The translations under genes and the position numbers were made by a program. A stretch of 64,000 nt of DNA, from the NCBI RefSeq assembly GCF_000380985.1, contig NZ_KB905702.1:1-64000 (forward strand). The letters are read 5' to 3'. Source of the stretch: Proteiniphilum acetatigenes DSM 18083. Lineage in GTDB: Bacteria; Bacteroidota; Bacteroidia; Bacteroidales; Dysgonomonadaceae. Below, in pieces: positions 27,676-37,250 of this stretch. Below the pieces are notes generated by a model. The model was not told the DNA's origin, did not search any database, and saw nothing but the letters and a program-made list of their open reading frames with translations. The stretch's first letter is position 1. Every line of letters starts with the position of its first letter.

Positions 27676-27847
27676 ATTTTTGTCTTACTGATCCGTGATA
27701 ATTATTCAGGAGTAGTCCTGATAGATATAAAGAGTGTCCTTTTAAATCAATTGACAATATGAAACAAGCATGAACATCATTACAGCCAAGATGATGATTA
27801 AAAGCGAGTTCCATATGATACCTTTGAAAATAAATAATTTCAATCAT

Positions 27848-30800
27848 ATGAAAACGCATTTGTGTGAAAAAACGTTCCTGTCTTTCTTTTTAGCTGGTTT
27901 ATCGTTTTTCTTTTTTATCTCCTGTTCCGGTAGTCGGGAAAGGGAAGTTTCGAAAAATAATCGGCTTGACAAAGAGATTTTCAAGAACCCCGGCAAAGAC
28001 CATTATCCGGAGACATGGTTTCATTTTATCGGAGGCAACGTGTCGAAGGAAGGTATAACAGCCGACCTGGAAGCCATTGCTGCTGCCGGCATCTCGGGTA
28101 TCCAACTGTTCCACGGGCAATTCGGAGGAGAATGGCCGGGCGTGTCCCCACAGATCAAGGCATTGAGTGAATCGTGGGATGGCCTTATCGTCTGGACAGC
28201 CGAAGAGTGCAAGCGGTTGGACCTTAATTTCACCATGCAGAATTGCCCTGGCTGGTCTTACGCAGGAGGGCCATGGATAGAACCGGAGAATTCCATGCGG
28301 CACCTGGTACGTTCCCGTACCGACATACACGGCGGTCAAATGGTAAATATCCCATTGGAAATACCTCAACCCAGTGAAGAGGAGTGGCGCAATTATAAAG
28401 ATCTTTTTGTGATCGCGTTCCCTACACCGGAAGGGGACACGGGCACCCGGTTAATTCCCTCCGCCATACACAGTAATCGCACTGATCTGCCGTGGGAAGA
28501 ATGTCTGGTGGGACAAAAGAGACTGGTATTGTCGCCTTCTGTGTCCGAACCGACAACCATTGATGTGGAGTTTGGCGAAGAGACAACCGTCCGCACGGTG
28601 GAATTTCCACCGGTAAACTCATTTTCTCATGCATGGAGCTATTCACCGGATATCACGGTCACCGTTTATGCCGAAACCGGTGGTGGAATGAAACAGATTG
28701 CCCGTCTGGACATGCCGCCGGGAAGCTGGCAGGATGACCAGCCTATTTCTATAGCCTGTGAGGAAACAACAGCACGAACCTACCGTATAGAGATCTCCAA
28801 CCTGCACGACATGGCGATATCATATATCAACTTTTACTCTGCTGCCCGGCAACAGAACTGGGAGTCGGAAGCGGCCTGGACATTAAGGAGGATTGTCAGG
28901 GAAGATTATCCCCGGCAATCCCCGGTCGCCTGGGTCGATCCTTCCACAATTGCAGATATCACGGAAAAGATGGATCCTTCAGGAGTATTATCATGGGACG
29001 CCCCCGAAGGGAAATGGACTGTCCTGCGGATAGGGCATGTGAATACCGGGATGAAGAACGGCCCGGCTCCTCCGGAAGCTACCGGGTGGGAATCCAACAA
29101 GCTCGACACCTCAGGAGCCAGGGCGAACTTCGAGGGTTATATAGGCCGGTTGCTGGCCGACAACAGCAGCCTGAAAGACGGGCTACTGAACGGCATGCTG
29201 ATCGATAGCTGGGAGTGCAGGACCCAGACGTGGACGGCAGGCTTAGACAACATCTTCCGGGAAAAATGGGATTACTCCCTGTTCTCCATGTTTCCCGCCA
29301 TCTTCGGATATGTGGTCGAAGATCCGGAGACCACAGCCCGCTTCCTGCGGGACTGGCGGGTCACCTTAAACGACCTGCTGGTGAAGAATTTCTTTGGTGA
29401 GATGGGTCGCATTGCACAGGAAAACGGATTGAAGCTCTCATTTGAAACGGCATCCGGAGATATTTTCCCCGGAGACATACTCGAATATTACAAGTACGCG
29501 GATGTGCCGATGTGTGAATTCTGGCATCCACGGCAGGATTCTTATGTCGGCAGCATCGAATTCAAGCCGGTAAAACCGTGTGTATCGGCAAGCCGTGTAT
29601 ACGGAAAGGGAAGGACCGCCGCCGAGGCATTCACTTCCTTTGACCTGTCGTGGAACGAACATCCCGGTTTCCTGAAAGACCGGGCGGACGAACACCTGGC
29701 ACGGGGTGTGACCCACATGGTGTTCCATACCTACACCCACAATCCCCGTACCGATTTTCTGCCTCCGGGCACCTCCTTCGGTTCCGGCATAGGAACTCCT
29801 TTCCTGCGTTTACAAACCTGGTGGGAGCATATGCCGCACTTTACCGGTTACCTGGCAAGGTGTAACTACATGCTTGAAAGCGGGAATCCGGTATCGGACG
29901 TACTGATGTACCTGGGAGACGAGCAGAACCATAAACCGCAGCAATCTCTTGATTTTCCGGAAGGCTATGCGTACGACTACTGTAATCCGGACGTATTGCT
30001 GAACCGCCTGTCGGTCAGGAACGGGCAATTGCTGACACCCGAAGGGATTGCATACCGCATCTTATGGTTGTATGACTGCAAAAGGATGTTACCCGAAACG
30101 CTGGAGAAGATACTTTCCTTTGCGCAGCAGGGAGTAATAGTCGTAGGAGAACCACCCGCAGGCATCGCGACACTGAGTGGGGGAGAAGCGGAAGAAACCC
30201 GTTTCCAAAAGGCGGTCGAAGCTCTCTGGGGAGACGGCAGCCAGAGTGTTCGTAAAGTCGGGAAAGGGAAAGTCTATACCGGCAATGTCGAGTCGGCCCT
30301 GACGTCCGAAAAAATTCAACCGGATATTGACGTCAGGTTTTCCGATGTCCGCTGGTTGCACCGCAAGACAGACGATTGCGACTTTTATTTTCTATCCGCT
30401 CCGGAAGGAAAAGGGTACCAGGGTACTATTTCATTCCGCAGTAAGGGCAATGCCGGGATATGGGACCCGCTGACGGGTGAAACCCGGGGTGTGGCATCCA
30501 GGCTGACGGAAGAAGGATATACGCAAGTAGAGATGGATCTTCCGGCAGGCACATCCTGCTTTGTAGTGTTCCGGGAAAGTAACGTCTCCCAACCGGAAGA
30601 ACTTCTCCCTGCCGCCGAAAAGCTGCTCTCCGTTACCGAAGAAATAGAAATCCAGGATGGCTGGGAAGTCTCTTTCCCTGCCGGATGGGGGATAGGGGGG
30701 TCACCCGTTAAAATCGACCGGTTAACGGCATGGAAAGATATTCCGTCACTAAGCATGGAGGGTAAAGCCTTTTCGGGTACGGCTGTTTATCTTACAACTT

Positions 30801-31138
30801 TTCAGATAGATAATACAGCGGATAAAGTACAGTATTTGCTTGACCTGGGACAGGTGGAGATGATTGCCAAAGTCACTCTGAACGGATCGGAGGTAGCCAC
30901 CAAATGGACTTATCCCTATCAGATGGATATTACCGAATACCTGCAACCGGGTGAAAACAGGCTGGAAGTAGCCGTGACCAGCACCTGGTTCAACCGGCTT
31001 GCCTATGATGCCGGTTTACCTGAACAAGATAGAAAAACCTGGACAATCAATGGTCCGAAAGCAGGATCACCCCTAAAGGATTACGGGTTATTGGGTCCGG
31101 TATTTATCTCTCGAATTTCACTTATTACTCATTGCTGA
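27848..31138 (+). CDS. GH106-type alpha-L-rhamnosidase (lipoprotein)
   Basis: 1096 residues from ATG 27848, chosen because it starts a signal and lipobox (FFFFISC, Cys26). The N-terminal region PETWFHFIGGNVSKEGITAD and GISGIQLFHG is typical of large GH106 enzymes; acidic candidates are visible in LIDSWECRTQ, SFETASGD and MCEFWHP. A C-terminal beta-sandwich (YLLDLGQVEMIAKVTLNGSE) follows. It would release terminal L-rhamnose from pectin side chains or rhamnogalacturonan. Its 3' end overlaps the convergent SnoaL-like gene by 14 bases. Confidence 0.85.
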   Translation: MKTHLCEKTFLSFFLAGLSFFFFISCSGSREREVSKNNRLDKEIFKNPGKDHYPETWFHFIGGNVSKEGITADLEAIAAAGISGIQLFHGQFGGEWPGVSPQIKALSESWDGLIVWTAEECKRLDLNFTMQNCPGWSYAGGPWIEPENSMRHLVRSRTDIHGGQMVNIPLEIPQPSEEEWRNYKDLFVIAFPTPEGDTGTRLIPSAIHSNRTDLPWEECLVGQKRLVLSPSVSEPTTIDVEFGEETTVRTVEFPPVNSFSHAWSYSPDITVTVYAETGGGMKQIARLDMPPGSWQDDQPISIACEETTARTYRIEISNLHDMAISYINFYSAARQQNWESEAAWTLRRIVREDYPRQSPVAWVDPSTIADITEKMDPSGVLSWDAPEGKWTVLRIGHVNTGMKNGPAPPEATGWESNKLDTSGARANFEGYIGRLLADNSSLKDGLLNGMLIDSWECRTQTWTAGLDNIFREKWDYSLFSMFPAIFGYVVEDPETTARFLRDWRVTLNDLLVKNFFGEMGRIAQENGLKLSFETASGDIFPGDILEYYKYADVPMCEFWHPRQDSYVGSIEFKPVKPCVSASRVYGKGRTAAEAFTSFDLSWNEHPGFLKDRADEHLARGVTHMVFHTYTHNPRTDFLPPGTSFGSGIGTPFLRLQTWWEHMPHFTGYLARCNYMLESGNPVSDVLMYLGDEQNHKPQQSLDFPEGYAYDYCNPDVLLNRLSVRNGQLLTPEGIAYRILWLYDCKRMLPETLEKILSFAQQGVIVVGEPPAGIATLSGGEAEETRFQKAVEALWGDGSQSVRKVGKGKVYTGNVESALTSEKIQPDIDVRFSDVRWLHRKTDDCDFYFLSAPEGKGYQGTISFRSKGNAGIWDPLTGETRGVASRLTEEGYTQVEMDLPAGTSCFVVFRESNVSQPEELLPAAEKLLSVTEEIEIQDGWEVSFPAGWGIGGSPVKIDRLTAWKDIPSLSMEGKAFSGTAVYLTTFQIDNTADKVQYLLDLGQVEMIAKVTLNGSEVATKWTYPYQMDITEYLQPGENRLEVAVTSTWFNRLAYDAGLPEQDRKTWTINGPKAGSPLKDYGLLGPVFISRISLITHC

Positions 31139-31463
31139 GTGTTATTTCTAAACGCTCAATCATATTGTCTGTTATCTCCAGATGGTAATCCAGCGCGACC
31201 GGGCTTCCATCAAAATCCCCTGAAATTACGGCTGTCAGAATACCTCCTGAATCGGTTCCTGAATATTCAGTGGGCACCATGGTTATTTTGAATTGTTGAT
31301 TGGCGTCTTCAATCCAGTCCTTTATTGCCTTCTTACCCTTATACTCCCTTTCTTCGTCGATGACATGTGCTTTTTCTGAAAAACAATCGGCATAAGCATC
31401 GCTGTCATAATTTTTTTGTGCTGTTAATAAGTCTGATACGACTTCCGGTAATTTTAAATCCAT
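31125..31463 (-). CDS. SnoaL/NTF2-like small protein
   Basis: 112 residues with the cone-like NTF2 fold pattern (LLTAQKNYDSDAYADCFSEK, then GKKAIKDWIEDANQQF and a beta-rich end). These proteins are small-molecule-binding or isomerase-like, and the substrate here is unknown. It is divergent from the HxlR regulator gene, a common pairing in which the regulator controls the divergent gene. A TAATTTTG box at 31575-31582 on the minus strand is a likely promoter. Confidence 0.8.
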   Translation of the reverse strand: MDLKLPEVVSDLLTAQKNYDSDAYADCFSEKAHVIDEEREYKGKKAIKDWIEDANQQFKITMVPTEYSGTDSGGILTAVISGDFDGSPVALDYHLEITDNMIERLEITLSNE

Positions 31464-31574
31464 TGTTCTTTATTTTTAGTTATTAAACCACCACCCCCAA
31501 AGGAGGTGGATTTTTAAAATGAGTTGATTAGTGGGAGGATTAAATCCTTGGCCCCACACGTTAGTCTTTTGGTG

Positions 31575-31582
31575 CAAAATTA
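31575..31582 (-). promoter_or_regulatory. Putative -7 box (TAATTTTG) of the SnoaL-like gene
   Basis: The minus strand reads TAATTTTG, matching TAnnTTTG, about 110 bases before the ATG at 31463. A CCACC/GGTGG-type hairpin (about 31484-31504) lies in the leader between them. Confidence 0.4.
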
Positions 31583-31682
31583 GGGGATATGCCGGGTTCA
31601 TACAAGTACGGAAAAATGAATCGGATAGGGATAAATTTCTCCCCTATTGTGCAATTTTGAATATATGGGTATATTTGTCCCT

Positions 31683-32051
31683 ATGTATGAAAGAAAGATA
31701 CCGTTAAGTCTGAATTGCGGCCTTGACCTGATTGGTGAAGTCCTTTACGGCAAGTGGAAAATCCGCTTATTGTGGTTTATCCATGAGGGACATAAACGCC
31801 CAAGTGAATTACAACGCAAGATTCCCGATGCTTCCCGCAGGGTCCTGAACATGCAGTTGAAAGAAATGGAAGAACACGAATTGATTACAAAAAAGATTTA
31901 TCCGGTAGTTCCTCCAAAAGTAGAATATAGTCTGACTGAGTTTGGAGAAACGTTGATCCCAGTTATTTCGGTATTGGGTCAATGGGGAGATGAGCACCAG
32001 GAACGTTTACGGCAACTCATCCTGAAGCGATCAGGGCAAATAACGGGTTGA
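31683..32051 (+). CDS. HxlR-family winged-helix regulator
   Basis: 122 residues from ATG 31683 (MYERKIPLSL). The HxlR/MarR-like winged helix is clear: LIGEVLYGKWKIRLLWFIHE, PSELQRKIPDASRRVLNMQL and KIYPVVPPKVEYSLTEFGE. HxlR proteins usually sense small molecules or redox state and control a divergent gene, here SnoaL-like. A TATATTTG box at 31671-31678 sits only 4 bases before this ATG, so the transcript may be leaderless; ATG 31665 is an alternative. Confidence 0.85.
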   Translation: MYERKIPLSLNCGLDLIGEVLYGKWKIRLLWFIHEGHKRPSELQRKIPDASRRVLNMQLKEMEEHELITKKIYPVVPPKVEYSLTEFGETLIPVISVLGQWGDEHQERLRQLILKRSGQITG

Positions 32052-32208
32052 TTAAAAGCTGTTTAATCCGTTTCACGTTTTTTGTTTTTTCTACCTTAAG
32101 TCAGAGAGAGTAATATCAGCTTGTTTGACGTAGAAGTTGATTTCCAGGTTATTGTCGGATCTCAATATTTTAAAATAGTGACTCCAACTTAAAACGTTAG
32201 ACAGTGTC

Positions 32209-32475
32209 TCACTTTTTGGAAAAGTTAGATATAACTTTCCTATATGTACCATAACGTCCTGTTTTTGCCTGTAGACTGATAATGTTTGCTTTTTCCATCA
32301 AGTCTTTTACGCTGACTCTAAAACTATTCAGGCACGCCTGACTTTTAATTATGTCGAATTCGACATAATTAAAATCGGGATTATACATGCTTTCCCAAAT
32401 ACCAATGTATTCTAAGGTATTGCGATTGCGTAACCAACTGGTAACAAAAGAATGGCAATAAGAGGAATCGCTCAC
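32209..32475 (-). pseudogene. Truncated KilA-N domain protein
   Basis: 88 residues. The segment TSWLRNRNTLEYIGIWESMY, NPDFNYVEFD and KTGRYGTY matches the first half of a KilA-N DNA-binding domain. It then diverges and stops, whereas such proteins are usually 250-290 residues. The end of the domain and the whole C-terminus are missing. It is a relic of a phage or mobile element and lies next to the broken AbiE genes. An intact KilA-N gene is at 62650. Confidence 0.6.
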
Positions 32476-32673
32476 AAATGGTTAGTCTCAACAAATATAA
32501 ATTTTCCCTGGCCACTTCTATCTTATACTTTAAGTAGAACACAGCCTGACGGAGTTAGGATATTTTCAGCTTTTTTCTATTTCAGTACTTTACGACTTTC
32601 TATGTCCTGTTTTCAAAAAATAATGTAATTAATACAATGACAGTGAGGTTTATATAGTTAAAATAAAGCGTAA

Positions 32674-33144
32674 ACGTACCCTTCATCTAATGTATCCAAG
32701 GCAAAGAATAATATCCTTGAATGGGTGTACAGGAAGGAGATTCCTGAGCAGCTTTTGCAGACGAGGAACTCGGAAACAGGGGTTGTTCGTTTCTCAAATC
32801 CGGAACTTACAGCGATGGATCTGATACAATACGAACAACATATAGGCGGACTATCCAGGGCTGCAACCGTTTTGGAAGAACTGGCGGAACAAACCGATTT
32901 CTCAACGGCATCGGAAGGATTATTCAACTACACATCTGTGGCTGCAATACAACGATTGGGATTTATATTGGAGAGTATCCTGGAAGGAAAACAACAGGCA
33001 GATGTGTTATACGAACAGTTACGTATATATGGGAGGAAGCTGAATTATATCCCGTTGAGTACGCGCTCCAACAGGGTAAGTTGGGATAAAGATACCCGCT
33101 GGAAAATAAATGTAAATACTGAAATAGAAACGGACAATATATGA
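32674..33144 (+). pseudogene. AbiEi-type antitoxin, N-terminally truncated
   Basis: The open frame runs from a stop at 32671-32673 to TGA 33142-33144; the first start-like codon is GTG 32725. The ~140-residue part (QYEQHIGGLSRAATVLEELA, then YTSVAAIQRLGFILESILEG) matches the C-terminal domain of AbiEi antitoxins. The usual N-terminal winged helix is missing. Its stop overlaps the AbiEii ATG by 4 bases, as in intact type IV toxin-antitoxin pairs. Since the toxin is also broken, the pair is probably inactive. Confidence 0.6.
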
Positions 33145-33637
33145 TAAACAGGGCATCCATCACCCAATGGCGGGCACTAGCTCCCTGGAATACCAACGAA
33201 CAGGTAGAACAGGATTTGATAATATGCCGTGCATTGGTAGCCATTTTCAGTGATGAGTTTTTAGCAAGCCGGTTGTACCCATCCGGTTGAAAATTGAAAT
33301 CAACTGTTTCGAACACTTTAACGAGTTGGGATTGGTCAAATTCCCTTTTTCTATGGAAAACAGTTGGTTTTCGGGAAATAGCGAATTGACTACCTATGTA
33401 TTAGAAGAATTATTGGGAACAAAACTCCGTGCATTGTACCAGCGAAAAAAAGGCCGTGACCTGTTCGACTTGTATAAAGCGCTGACTTTGGCAGACGTTG
33501 ATATTGATTTGATTATTCGTTGTTATAAGCGCTACATGAAATTTACGGTACCTAAGCTTCCCACTCATAAGCAATTTGTCCAAAATATGGAGAATAAGAT
33601 GGATGATCCCGGATTTTGGGGGATATGGAAAACCTGA
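33141..33637 (+). pseudogene. AbiEii-type nucleotidyltransferase toxin, broken by an internal deletion
   Basis: ATG 33141 opens a 49-residue N-terminal piece (WRALAPWNTNEQVEQDLIIC, then ALVAIFSDEFLASRL) that ends at TGA 33288-33290. In another frame, from about 33275, the C-terminal piece continues (VPIRLKIEINCFEHF, ELLGTKLRALYQRKKGRDLF). The central part with the nucleotidyltransferase GG-x12-DxD core is gone. A 7-base repeat CCGGTTG occurs on both sides of the junction (33269-33275 and 33283-33289). The toxin cannot be active in this form. Confidence 0.65.
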
Positions 33638-33696
33638 CGCATTCCGATGAAACATATGATATGCAAAAAGCGTACCGTATAGTAAGAGAGAGAATT

Positions 33697-33725
33697 ATTG
33701 ATAGATTGATAGATTGATAGATTGA
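33697..33725. repeat. 8-base tandem repeat ATTGATAG, about 3.6 copies
   Basis: ATTGATAG repeats at 33697, 33705 and 33713, with a partial fourth copy. It lies in the gene-free stretch 33638-33965, where I see no gene; only A/T-rich sequence and the promoter region of the downstream monooxygenase are present. Confidence 0.8.
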
Positions 33726-33965
33726 ACAACACCCGTATTCCCATTTTTTACAAGTAACTCTTTTTATCTACCACTCAATTATGATTAAAAATATCAACCT
33801 TGTAAAAATCGACCGGAAATTTGTTCAACAATAATTGGGTAAAATCGTTTAGTGGATGTTATATTTATGTGAACATTTGATATTGTATCGATAAAGGAAC
33901 AGGACGGTCAATGATTGGGCATCTGTAACTTTATTCGATATAAACGCTATTGAATTGTTGAAAGT

Positions 33966-34967
33966 ATGGACAAAAAGATTGATATTTCGTTGCTGGATTT
34001 AGGTGTCGTGGTAGAAGGACAGGATATTCCCGACGCACTCAAAGAAATCGTGCACACTGCACAACATATTGAATCGCTCGGGTATAAAAGGATCTGGATA
34101 GCCGAACATCATAATACGGTGACTGCTTCTACTGCTGCCACAGCAGTTTTAATAGGTCATATTGCTGAAAAGACAACTACCCTGAGAGTCGGGGCAGGGG
34201 GGATTATGCTTCCCAACCACACTCCTTTGGCAATCGCTGAACAGTTTGGAACATTGGATATTTTATATCCGGGCAGGATTGATTTGGGATTGGGGCGGGC
34301 CCCGGGCACAGACCCGGCAACAGCCGCCGCCCTGAGGCGGAATAACTTATCTACGACCCATCATTTTCCAGAAGATATTCAAGCGTTGCAACACTATTTC
34401 AGTAAAGAAAACAGTCGTGCAAAGGTACGTGCTTTGCCGGGTGAAGGACGGGATGTACCTCTTTGGATACTCGGTTCCAGTACCGACAGTGCGTATCTTG
34501 CAGCCGAATTGGGTCTGGCGTACGTGTTTGCTTCGCACTTTGCACCGTCATCGTTATTCACGGCAATCGATATTTATAGAAGCCATTTCAAGCCTTCGGC
34601 ATATCATGCCAAACCTTACCTTATGGTTGGTGCGAATGTAATTGTAGCTGACACAAACGAAGACGCTACTTTCCTGAAAACAAGCCTGCAACAGTTTATA
34701 TTTGGTCTTGTCACCAGGAATCCGACCAGGTTGTCCCCGCCGGTGAAAGATTTGTCCCCGGCTTTTTCCCGCCCGGAAGTGAAACAGGCTTTGTACAGTA
34801 TGATGGCCTGCACATTTTATGGCGATAAAGAGAAAGTAAGGACCCAAATAAAAGATTTTATAGAAAAGACCGGCGCCGACGAGTTATTCATTACGAACTA
34901 TATATATGACAAGACAGCCCGTTTTAAATCACTGGAATTGTTAGCGGAAGCTATGGAGTTAAAATAA
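33966..34967 (+). CDS. LLM-class (luciferase-like) flavin-dependent monooxygenase
   Basis: 333 residues forming one bacterial-luciferase TIM-barrel domain: LGYKRIWIAEHHNTVTASTA, VGAGGIMLPNHTPLAIAEQF and GRIDLGLGRAPGTDP are characteristic of the MsnO8-like group. Such enzymes use reduced FMN and oxygen; the substrate here is not predictable. It stands alone with no clear operon partner. Confidence 0.88.
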   Translation: MDKKIDISLLDLGVVVEGQDIPDALKEIVHTAQHIESLGYKRIWIAEHHNTVTASTAATAVLIGHIAEKTTTLRVGAGGIMLPNHTPLAIAEQFGTLDILYPGRIDLGLGRAPGTDPATAAALRRNNLSTTHHFPEDIQALQHYFSKENSRAKVRALPGEGRDVPLWILGSSTDSAYLAAELGLAYVFASHFAPSSLFTAIDIYRSHFKPSAYHAKPYLMVGANVIVADTNEDATFLKTSLQQFIFGLVTRNPTRLSPPVKDLSPAFSRPEVKQALYSMMACTFYGDKEKVRTQIKDFIEKTGADELFITNYIYDKTARFKSLELLAEAMELK

Positions 34968-35225
34968 TTGAGGTAACGGTTTGGCTTCAACTCGTATGCC
35001 ACACACAAAAAACGAAGGCCGGAAAATGATAGTGTATTACATGATTCATCTCGGGATATCCAGGCCCTAGGCTGCCAGATCGGTCACCAGATAATGTAAA
35101 CTTTCGTTCCTGAACCGGTAGGGGACAATAACAGTACTTCTGCTTTCATAGCACAAAACTAAGGTATTATAGCTCATGGTTTTTCTCTTCCTATCTTTTT
35201 GCGATATGGCAGAGACAGGGAATTT

Positions 35226-35915
35226 TCATACTTTACCGGTAATATCATATATCTCTTTGATTTTCGCAAGCTCCCCTTCAAAATCAAAATGCAGATCATG
35301 AAGCCGGGCGTCTTTGATATCGAATACCCATCCGGCTACTTTCGGATATCCGTTCTTGTAATATGACTTTTGTACTTCTGCCATTTTTAATACATTACGG
35401 CACTGTTCATAGATATTGATTTCAACAAAACGACGATATCTCTCTTCCGTATCTTCAATGGCATTGAGCTCTGTTTTATGGAGACGATAGACATCACGTA
35501 TACTACGCAGCCAGGGATTAAGGATTCCATAGTCTAAATTTCCCATGGCAGCTTGTATGCCTCCGCATCCGTAATGGCCGCAAATAATGATATATTTAAC
35601 CTTGAGATGTTCCACTCCATAGTTAATGACCGAAAGAGCGCTCAAATCAATGGCATTCACCATATTGGCAATATTACGGTGAATAAAGACCTCTCCGGGC
35701 TTTAATCCCATCACCTGATTCGGATGCACCCTGCTGTCTGAACAACCGATATACAGAAAATCAGGATGTTGCTCTGCTGCCAGTAGCTCGAATAATTCGG
35801 GATTATCTACCTTATTCTTTTCTATCCACTTTCTATTGGCTTCAAATATTTGGTCATACTTTTCCTGATCAGACATATCAATGAATTTTAAATAATACGC
35901 GTTTTGTGGGCTCAC
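35226..35915 (-). CDS. Beta-class carbonic anhydrase
   Basis: 229 residues. Zinc ligands and active-site pair are clear: CSDSRV (Cys58, Asp60, Arg62) and GHYGCGG (His114, Cys117). It interconverts carbon dioxide and bicarbonate in the cytoplasm. Met14 (start 35876, MSDQEKYDQIF) may be the true start because relatives usually begin near there. It stands alone; the gap 34968-35225 holds no clear gene. Confidence 0.95.
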   Translation of the reverse strand: MSPQNAYYLKFIDMSDQEKYDQIFEANRKWIEKNKVDNPELFELLAAEQHPDFLYIGCSDSRVHPNQVMGLKPGEVFIHRNIANMVNAIDLSALSVINYGVEHLKVKYIIICGHYGCGGIQAAMGNLDYGILNPWLRSIRDVYRLHKTELNAIEDTEERYRRFVEINIYEQCRNVLKMAEVQKSYYKNGYPKVAGWVFDIKDARLHDLHFDFEGELAKIKEIYDITGKV

Positions 35916-36095
35916 TTATCGAAAACATTCCATGCAGACTTGTCCTCTTTCCGCATTACTTAACAAAATAGCTGTATTATTTGTTGCGGGCTATGTAGTA
36001 ATAGAGGCTTAAATCTTCGGATCACAAAATCACTTCAAAGCTAATGAGCCTCTTAACTTGGTTAACTAATAATTACGGACGGAGTTATACTGTAA

Positions 36096-36122
36096 AAGCC
36101 GGACTGATCCCCGGCTTTTTTT
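36096..36122. terminator. Rho-independent terminator hairpin (AAAGCCGG / CCGGCTTT)
   Basis: An inverted repeat AAAGCCGG...CCGGCTTT with a short loop is followed by a T-run on the plus strand. It stands between the carbonic anhydrase gene and the next minus-strand gene, and no plus-strand gene obviously needs it. It can also act on the minus strand for the gene at 36145-36507 because A bases precede it. Confidence 0.6.
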
Positions 36123-36144
36123 AATTCGTCTAAACTTTTACAAT

Positions 36145-36507
36145 TTAAGGTTCATCTGGTTGTTCTCCTATTCCGCCTTTCGGTTTCCATTGATCTATAT
36201 TGTCATAAAAACCATAATAAAGTCCATCTATACACCCTTGAAAATAATTATGTTTATCAGGATAGAGTTGTTGTAATCTGCCTAAATCATTACGCACATT
36301 ATTATAGCTTCCATAATCTGGCCTTATTCTTTCCATAAGAATAATTTTTCCATCTACGATCATAGGAGACACTTCTACCAAGTCCCATGTTGCGTACATT
36401 TTCCCTCTTTCATAATGGGCATCATACCCATCTTGATAAGAATACTGAGAGAAAGCATTAAAAGTGAAGTAAAAAGTTAAAGACAATAAGATAACAATTT
36501 TTTTCAT
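36145..36507 (-). CDS. Secreted hypothetical protein
   Basis: 120 residues with a good signal peptide (MKKIVILLSLTFYFTFNAFS, then QYSYQDGY). The mature part is rich in Tyr, Gly and Asp, with one Cys (FQGCIDGLYYG). I recognise no family. It stands alone on the host side of the tRNA scar. Confidence 0.6.
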   Translation of the reverse strand: MKKIVILLSLTFYFTFNAFSQYSYQDGYDAHYERGKMYATWDLVEVSPMIVDGKIILMERIRPDYGSYNNVRNDLGRLQQLYPDKHNYFQGCIDGLYYGFYDNIDQWKPKGGIGEQPDEP

Positions 36508-36714
36508 AATTATTAATTTAAAAACAAAGTATATTTCACGTTTGGTTATTTAGTGAGATATTGCTATTATATTTTGCGAATTTAAACATAAAATCCAATA
36601 TATCCAAAAAAACATTATAGCTTTTCTTTTAGTTGTTTTCCAAATATCGTTAGACGGTATTTTTGTAGTAGACTATTCGTCTATCTTGTATTTCCTGCCT
36701 ATCCATTTCTTTGT

Positions 36715-36969
36715 CTAAAGCTTTGAATCCATATTCTCTACCGCCACATCAAATAATCCCATACAAGAAGGCATGAAATTATTTTTCAGACGGTCTTTTA
36801 TTTTAAGCATATCTCCGTCAATATCAGGAACACCGACAACATTCCCTTTTTTGTCAATCCCGATATAAATAACACCACCTTCTTTATAATTCAGAAAAGC
36901 AACAGCTTCTTTTTCTAAATTGTTAGTAAGTTGTTGTTTATATTCTATACGGTTGGTCTCTGGATTCAT
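36715..36969 (-). pseudogene. AlbA_2 (Schlafen-like) domain protein, truncated
   Basis: 84 residues. IEYKQQLTNNLEKEAVAFLN and YKEGGVIYIGIDKKGNVVGV match the N-terminal AlbA_2 domain of putative DNA-binding or ATP-binding regulators, which are usually about 400 or more residues long. The frame stops after FDVAVENMDSKL, so most of the protein is absent. It is adjacent to the prophage attachment site and is likely a decayed host gene. Confidence 0.55.
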
Positions 36970-37202
36970 GTTTCTATTTATTATTAGATTTAGTCATAGA
37001 TTCCAATTCCTCTTGCTATTTTAACGGTTCAAAGGTCTTGATGATTATGTGCATCATCTGCTGATCGCCCACAGAGCTTAATCTCGTTTTGCATTAAAAA
37101 CTAACAACAACAAAGTTATGAAAAAGAAACAGAAAAATAAGGGTGAAGAAAGCGGTTGAAAAACTCAATATCTGAACCCGTGTGTGAATTGTGCATTACT
37201 TA

Positions 37203-37243
37203 ATAAAAAAACACCTACCGGAATACCGATAAGTGTTTTATTT
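37203..37243 (-). terminator. Terminator probably belonging to the tRNA-Val gene
   Basis: On the minus strand, AACACTTATCGG pairs with CCGGTAGGTGTT around a TATT loop, followed by TTTTTTTATT. It lies directly downstream of the tRNA 3' half on the same strand, as a tRNA terminator would. This supports the view that the sequence to the left is the original chromosome flank. Confidence 0.6.
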
Positions 37244-37250
37244 TTGAAGT

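Noticed and set aside
32092-32180. Minus-strand open stretch (LRSDNNLEINFYVKQADITL)
   Set aside because: Looks protein-like but is short, has no start and matches no family I know; possibly debris of the neighbouring KilA-N gene.
35085-35163. Minus-strand stretch reading like LLLSPTGSG of a DEAD-box helicase Walker region
   Set aside because: Only about 15 residues, the Lys-Thr after the Gly is altered and nothing else of a helicase is around; too short to support a remnant.
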